From Clostridiales bacterium (GTDB lineage Bacteria; Bacillota; Clostridia; Oscillospirales; Oscillospiraceae), in NCBI GenBank assembly GCA_021205375.1, contig JAJPXR010000259.1, positions 1-17,455 on the forward strand: DNA of 17,455 nt. The letters are read 5' to 3'. Under the pieces are notes generated by a model. The model saw nothing but the letters and a program-made list of their open reading frames with translations. It was not told the origin of the DNA and searched no databases. Shown piece by piece: positions 13,696 through 17,455 of this stretch. Position numbers and translations under genes: made by a program. Each line of letters starts with the position of its first letter. Positions within the stretch are counted from its first letter, which is position 1.

Positions 13696-14912
13696 TCCGG
13701 TTTGCCCTCTCCTTTCAAGGGTGTATTTTGCAGCGAACCCAGAGTGATGGCGTCCTTGCCATACTGGGTGCGGATGGCGTCCATCGCCTTTTCCAGCCGT
13801 TCCAGCTTTTCCCGTTTGGGGGCGGCGGCGGGCGCGAACAGGTCCATCTGTTCCGCGGCCTCCCACTCTGAAATCAGGTTCTGCCCGGTGACGGTCAACA
13901 TGCGGATGGGAGAGCGTAGATCCCAGTTCCGCTGCACCAGGGTCAGCGCCGCGTCGGTGATTTCCCGGGCCAGATAGGTGGGGGCGCTCAGCCCCATCTG
14001 GCGGGTGATGGTCTTGAAATTGGGGTCCCGGATGGTGACCTGAACGGAGGTGCATTTCAGCTCCTTCCGCCGCAGGCGGGTTGCCACGCTGTCGCTGAGC
14101 AGCTCCAGGCCGGTGCGCACTTCCTCCAGCCCCACCAAATTCCGCCGGAAGGTCAGACCGTTTCCTACGCTCTTGGGGGGCGGCTGTTCGCTGGCGGGCA
14201 CCACCCGGCTGTTGTCCAGCCCCCGGGCGTAGTCGGAGAGCTGTCCCCCCTGCTTACCCATCAGCGTGACCAGTGCCTCCCGGTCTGCCCGCGCCAGGTC
14301 GCCGATGGTCTTAATTCCGTACTGATTCAGCACTTTTCGCGCCGCGTGGCCCACAAAAATCATATCGTCCACCGGCAGGGGCCACAGGATGTCGGTGAAG
14401 TTTTCCCGAGTGATGACGGTGGTGGCGTCGGGCTTTTTGTAATCGCTGCCCAGTTTGGCAAAGACCTTGTTGAAGCTGACGCCCACGGAGATGGTCAGCC
14501 CCAGCTCCGAGCGGACCACCGTCCGCAGCTCGTCCGCCAGCCCCTTGCCGTCCTTGCCGAACAGGTGGAGGCTGCCCGTCACGTCCAGCCAACTCTCGTC
14601 GATGGAAAACGGCTCCACCAGGTCTGTATACCGCTGGTAAATGGCGTTGATGCGCTGGGAGTAGAGGCGGTACTTGCTGTGGTGAGAGGGCAGCAGCACC
14701 AGGCCGGGACATTTTCGCTGGGCCTGCCAGATGGTCTCAGCCGTCTGGACCTTTTTGGCCTTTGCCAGCTCGTTTTTTGCCAAAATGATGCCGTGGCGGG
14801 AGGCCGGGTCGCCGCAAACCGCCACCGGCTGCCCCCGCAATTCGGGGTGGTCCAACAGCTCCACCGAGGCGAAGAAGTTGTTCAGGTCACAGTGCAAAAT
14901 CGTCCGTTCCAC
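13692..14912 (-). CDS. dinB: Y-family DNA polymerase (DNA polymerase IV type)
   Basis: A 406-residue translesion polymerase. The first catalytic carboxylate is in ILHCDLNNFFASVE at the N-terminus; the second pair is in EPFSIDESWLDV; then GVSFNKVFAKLGSDYKKPDATTVI, helix-hairpin-helix IKTIGDLARAD, and a little-finger domain from about 220. A beta-clamp peptide QMDLF lies at 355-359. It copies past damaged bases without proofreading. The start is GTG 14912, behind a GGGGGGAGA ribosome site five bases away; a longer in-frame frame to 14960 would cross the promoter and is rejected. It heads the cluster with zinc transporter genes. A 14-base SOS box lies over its -35 region, so it should be induced by DNA damage. 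It could also be one of the Firmicute UvrX-like paralogues. Confidence 0.9.
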   Translation of the reverse strand: MERTILHCDLNNFFASVELLDHPELRGQPVAVCGDPASRHGIILAKNELAKAKKVQTAETIWQAQRKCPGLVLLPSHHSKYRLYSQRINAIYQRYTDLVEPFSIDESWLDVTGSLHLFGKDGKGLADELRTVVRSELGLTISVGVSFNKVFAKLGSDYKKPDATTVITRENFTDILWPLPVDDMIFVGHAARKVLNQYGIKTIGDLARADREALVTLMGKQGGQLSDYARGLDNSRVVPASEQPPPKSVGNGLTFRRNLVGLEEVRTGLELLSDSVATRLRRKELKCTSVQVTIRDPNFKTITRQMGLSAPTYLAREITDAALTLVQRNWDLRSPIRMLTVTGQNLISEWEAAEQMDLFAPAAAPKREKLERLEKAMDAIRTQYGKDAITLGSLQNTPLKGEGKPE

Positions 14913-14938
14913 AGCGTCTCCCCCCTTCGGCGCTGAAC

Positions 14939-14967
14939 AGCATACCACAGGTTCGGGCAAATGTCAA
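14939..14967 (-). promoter_or_regulatory. Promoter of dinB (and probably the zinc transporter genes)
   Basis: On the minus strand TTGACA (14962-14967), a 17-base spacer and TATGCT (14939-14944) give a strong sigma-A promoter about 25 bases ahead of the GTG start. The SOS box overlaps the -35 hexamer. Confidence 0.82.
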
Positions 14968-14978
14968 ACATTTGTTCG
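14965..14978. promoter_or_regulatory. SOS box (LexA/DinR operator) over the dinB promoter
   Basis: On the minus strand CGAACAAATGTTTG fits the Gram-positive LexA consensus CGAAC-RNRY-GTTYG/C at every position and overlaps the -35 box of dinB by three bases. LexA bound here would block RNA polymerase until RecA filaments trigger its cleavage after DNA damage. Confidence 0.85.
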
Positions 14979-15006
14979 ATTCATCATATGTTCCAACGTG
15001 CAAATG

Positions 15007-15050
15007 AAAAACAGCGGAGAAAGTGAGATAACTCCCGCTTTCTCCGCTGT
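15007..15050 (-). terminator. Terminator downstream of fbp
   Basis: Perfect 13-base arms ACAGCGGAGAAAG (15011-15023) and CTTTCTCCGCTGT (15038-15050) with a 14-base loop; on the minus strand a run of five Ts (15007-15011) follows. It lies about 255 bases beyond the fbp stop codon, past two repeat elements, and shields the dinB promoter from read-through. Confidence 0.75.
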
Positions 15051-15097
15051 GGGCTTTTATGATTTGGCGATTTCCTTTGCTCAGCCATTTGCTCGAA

Positions 15098-15155
15098 ACC
15101 CCTCCGTCGCGGCTTACGCCGCGCCACCTCCCCTTTCAGGGGCGGCAAGAGGGGT
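15098..15155. repeat. Multi-stem interspersed repeat element
   Basis: Three nested inverted repeats: outer ACCCCTC (15098-15104) with GAGGGGT (15149-15155); CGCGGC (15108-15113) with GCCGCG (15118-15123); CCCCT (15130-15134) with AGGGG (15138-15142). Together they fold as a three-way junction. Translated on the minus strand it gives PPLLPPLKGEVARR, a peptide that in my memory recurs as spurious small proteins across Clostridial and other genomes, which fits a dispersed non-coding repeat. The flanking 15156-15238 may belong to the same unit. Confidence 0.6.
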
Positions 15156-15238
15156 GGTCGGTTGCGAAACGATGTTCTCTGTAGAAAACCTGCACTATAT
15201 AGGGCAAAAGTGCTGACGAAACAGCAAGCACTATCCAA

Positions 15239-15302
15239 GCTAACGGCTAACAGCTAACAGCTAATAGCTCAACTGCACATTGCACATTGCTAATTGCTCA
15301 TT
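15239..15302. repeat. Tandem heptamer repeat after fbp
   Basis: Nine back-to-back units, eight of 7 bases and one of 8, all begin with GC: GCTAACG, GCTAACA, GCTAACA, GCTAATA, GCTCAACT, GCACATT, GCACATT, GCTAATT, GCTCATT. It ends four bases before the end of fbp. A pair of matching units (GCTCATT GCAAATT on the minus strand) occurs at 11986-11999 between znuC and znuB. Confidence 0.8.
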
Positions 15303-15306
15303 TCCA

Positions 15307-17313
15307 CTACCCCGCCTCATGCAGCACCCCGTTCTGATACGCCCAGACCAGCCGCTCCAAATCGGCGATGCGAGCCGCCTCCCGCTTGCCCTCGTCGGTG
15401 TCCCGGACCAGCACCCGCTGGGGTGCGGTGTAAATGCGCTCGCTCTGGCTGTCGATGTCCTCGTCATCCCGGATGGCCTTCTCGGTGCTCTCAAAGGGCT
15501 GGTGGGTGCGCAGGGTCAGGCCTCGGCTGCTGTAAATCAGGGTGTACCCGGCGATTCCGGTCTTGCTGTGGTAGGCCCGGCAGAACCCGCCGTCGATGAC
15601 CACCAGCTTGCCGCCGCCCTTGACGGGGCTTTCCCCCTCGATGGTCCGGACGGGGACGTGGCCATTGAAGATGTGGCTGCTCTCCTCGGTGAGGCCGAAC
15701 TCCGCCAAAATCTTCTCTGCGGTCTCCTCCGCATGGGGACCGTTGATGTGGGAGTAGTAGGGATTTTTCACCTCGGCGTGGGTGGCCTTGTCCGCGATAT
15801 ACAGCCGTTCGAAGGTGGTCATAGCGCTGCGGCCAAAGATGGGCGACAGGGAGCCGCACCACAGATACCACAGGAAGTCCTGCCCCGCCTGCCGTTCGGG
15901 GCTGCCCTCCGGCCCAAAATAGCCCTGCCGCGCCCGCTTGTCGCAGTAGTCGAACAGCGCCTTTCCCTGATAGGACCGGCCCTCGAAGGTCTCGGCGGCG
16001 AAGTCGCCCTCCTCGGTCATGGGCACCGCGCCGTGGTAAAGCAGGTTGCCGTTGCAGCAGCTATACACCGTCCCCTTGGCGTAGAGAAAACGAACGTGCC
16101 GCTGGAGCTTTTCGCTCTGGCGGAAGCCCCGCACCAGGTCATCCAGCACTTCCACTTCCTCATCGGTGAGTGCGCTGGGACAGGCCGGGTCCACCGTGGG
16201 AAAATCCATATCCCGGAGGGGATACCGCTTGCCGCCGCACAGGACGGTCCCATTCTCGTAGTTGATTTGGTTCAGGTAATCCCGGCCCTGCATCTGGAAA
16301 TCCGGGTTCCGGGCGATGACCTGGGCCTCCACCTTAAACATCATAATGGTGACGGCCTTGTGCATCCGGGCAATCTCCTCCCAGCGGTCCTGCTGGGAGC
16401 TTTGCGGAAGTACCCCTTGAGGGTAGTTGCCGCCGTGGGGCCGCCACAGCGTCACGTCGGAGTTGCCATAAACCCGCTCCGCCATCTGGTCCAGGGAGCG
16501 CAGGCTGATGCCGTAGCCCGGCTCCAGCATCTCCAGATTGTTGTAGGAGAGGGTGGTTTTCAGCACTGTCAGGATGCAGATGTCGCTGCCCGCGGCGGCG
16601 CCCATCCAGACGACATCATGGTTGCCCCATTGGATGTCCACGTTGTGGTACTCCATCAGTTGGTCCAGAATCCGGTCGGGCCGGGGACCCCGGTCGAACA
16701 GGTCGCCTACGATGTGCAACTGGTCCACCGCCAGCCGCTTGATGAGCTGGCACAGCCGAATGATGTAGGCGTCCGCCCGGTCATAGCGGATGATGCTCTG
16801 GATGATTTCATTATAGTAAAGCTGCTTGTCGTGGTCCTCAAAGTGGGCGTGGAGCAGCTCGTCCAGGATGTGGGCGCAGCTCTCCGGCAGACACTTGCGG
16901 ACGTGGGCGCGGGTGTGCTTGCTGGAGACCAGACGGCACAGCTCCACCAGCCGCAGCAGCGTGGTGCTGTACCACGCCTTTAAATCATCCTGCCGGTCCT
17001 TCAGCTCCGGCAGCTTTTCCTCTGGGTAATAAATCAAGGTGGCCAGGTCTGCACGCTCCCGCGCCGGAACGGTGTCGGCAAAGAGCAGGTCGATCTTCTC
17101 CCGGATGACGCCGGAGGCGCTGTTCAGGATGTGGACAAAGGCTTCGTGTTCGCCGTGGAGGTCGCTCATAAAGTGCTCCGTCCCCTTGGGCAGACGCAGC
17201 AGCGCCTCGATGCGGATGATTTCGCTGGCGGCTGCGGCCACGGTGGGGTATTTTTCCGAGAGCAGCGACAGATAGCGCAGTTGCTCCCCGGTCAGGATCT
17301 GTTGGGTGGTCAT
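15307..17313 (-). CDS. fbp: Class III fructose-1,6-bisphosphatase
   Basis: A 668-residue enzyme, the normal size of the Firmicute FBPase class III (B. subtilis Fbp type), unrelated to the class I and II enzymes. It removes the 1-phosphate of fructose-1,6-bisphosphate in gluconeogenesis, in the cytoplasm. The calcineurin-like metallophosphatase motifs are all visible: SDLHGEH (50-56), GDLFDRG (203-209), GNHD (230-233) and late His residues in NGHVPV and the GGFCRAY block. The start is ATG 17313, with AGGAGG six bases upstream; a GTG at 17328 in the same frame would sit ahead of that ribosome site. It stands alone with its own promoter. No regulatory site beyond the promoter was recognised. Confidence 0.95.
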   Translation of the reverse strand: MTTQQILTGEQLRYLSLLSEKYPTVAAAASEIIRIEALLRLPKGTEHFMSDLHGEHEAFVHILNSASGVIREKIDLLFADTVPARERADLATLIYYPEEKLPELKDRQDDLKAWYSTTLLRLVELCRLVSSKHTRAHVRKCLPESCAHILDELLHAHFEDHDKQLYYNEIIQSIIRYDRADAYIIRLCQLIKRLAVDQLHIVGDLFDRGPRPDRILDQLMEYHNVDIQWGNHDVVWMGAAAGSDICILTVLKTTLSYNNLEMLEPGYGISLRSLDQMAERVYGNSDVTLWRPHGGNYPQGVLPQSSQQDRWEEIARMHKAVTIMMFKVEAQVIARNPDFQMQGRDYLNQINYENGTVLCGGKRYPLRDMDFPTVDPACPSALTDEEVEVLDDLVRGFRQSEKLQRHVRFLYAKGTVYSCCNGNLLYHGAVPMTEEGDFAAETFEGRSYQGKALFDYCDKRARQGYFGPEGSPERQAGQDFLWYLWCGSLSPIFGRSAMTTFERLYIADKATHAEVKNPYYSHINGPHAEETAEKILAEFGLTEESSHIFNGHVPVRTIEGESPVKGGGKLVVIDGGFCRAYHSKTGIAGYTLIYSSRGLTLRTHQPFESTEKAIRDDEDIDSQSERIYTAPQRVLVRDTDEGKREAARIADLERLVWAYQNGVLHEAG

Positions 17314-17348
17314 AGATATCCTCCTCACAGTTGGGTTGGGCTGCTTCT

Positions 17349-17376
17349 ATCATACTACAGTTGGGCAGTTTTGCAA
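17349..17376 (-). promoter_or_regulatory. Promoter of fbp
   Basis: On the minus strand TTGCAA (17371-17376), a 16-base spacer and TATGAT (17349-17354) form a likely sigma-A promoter about 30 bases ahead of the ATG. The bases from 17377 to the right edge are AT-rich and hold no gene that I can support. Confidence 0.65.
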
Positions 17377-17455
17377 AGTGCTTTAAACGTGCTTTTCTTG
17401 TAAAATTATGTTCTGTTTTCTCTTGCAGTGCAGTATTTAATACATTATAATAAAT

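Noticed and set aside
13692..14960. Longer dinB frame starting at 14960
   Set aside because: That start would lie upstream of the -10 box and the ribosome site; the GTG at 14912 has a strong Shine-Dalgarno and starts the conserved domain.
15239..15302. CRISPR array
   Set aside because: The units are 7 bases long, contiguous and without spacers, and no cas genes are present.
15280..16983. Long plus-strand open frame opposite fbp
   Set aside because: It is the antisense shadow of fbp, whose metallophosphatase motifs and ribosome site are unmistakable.

Overview
The window looks like chromosome from a Gram-positive gut Clostridium of the Oscillospiraceae/Flavonifractor type. This is inferred from strong AGGAGG ribosome sites, consensus sigma-A promoters, a Gram-positive LexA (SOS) box, a class III fructose-1,6-bisphosphatase, a Clostridial-type zinc ABC transporter and a short interspersed repeat that I associate from memory with that group. 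The genus cannot be fixed from the sequence alone.

The window has two contrasting parts. The left part (about 1-5570) is moderate in GC and is a mosaic. It starts with the first codons of a leftward gene and a possible structured leader (1-241). Next comes a rightward operon with a textbook promoter and a large palindrome: a nitrilase-family amidohydrolase, a three-cysteine LarE-type sulfur transferase, and the first 29 codons of tcdA. After that every gene is broken. tcdA is fused in frame to an internal piece of a MATE transporter; the N-terminal part of a MATE gene follows in the opposite direction with a frameshift; then come an aldo/keto reductase without its N-terminus and with a frameshift, a LysR regulator without its first helix, the C-terminal part of a phage minor head protein carrying a polymorphic-toxin-like (Ntox50-like) tail plus an intact small candidate immunity gene, 40 codons of a DNA methyltransferase, and the signal peptide of an unknown secreted protein.

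The right part (about 5830-17400) is GC-rich, almost entirely leftward, and intact. From right to left it holds: fbp (class III FBPase) with its own promoter and a repeat-rich 3' region; a dinB-znuA-znuC-znuB cluster (Y-family polymerase plus zinc ABC transporter) headed by a promoter overlapped by an SOS box; a ROK-family regulator with its own promoter and palindrome; and a pstS-like/nptA/corA cluster (phosphate-binding lipoprotein with permuted domain order, Na+/phosphate cotransporter with PhoU-like tail, CorA metal channel). Four-base ATGA overlaps join dinB/znuA, znuA/znuC and nptA/corA, and seven bases separate pstS from nptA, so these are likely translated as coupled units. Hairpin terminators close the fbp, znu, ROK and corA units.

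The most notable points are: apparent placement of a zinc importer under SOS control behind dinB; the permuted PstS feeding a secondary phosphate transporter instead of PstCAB; the head-protein/toxin fusion with a candidate immunity partner; and the dense string of gene-to-gene breakpoints on the left, which could be real decay or a chimeric assembly.
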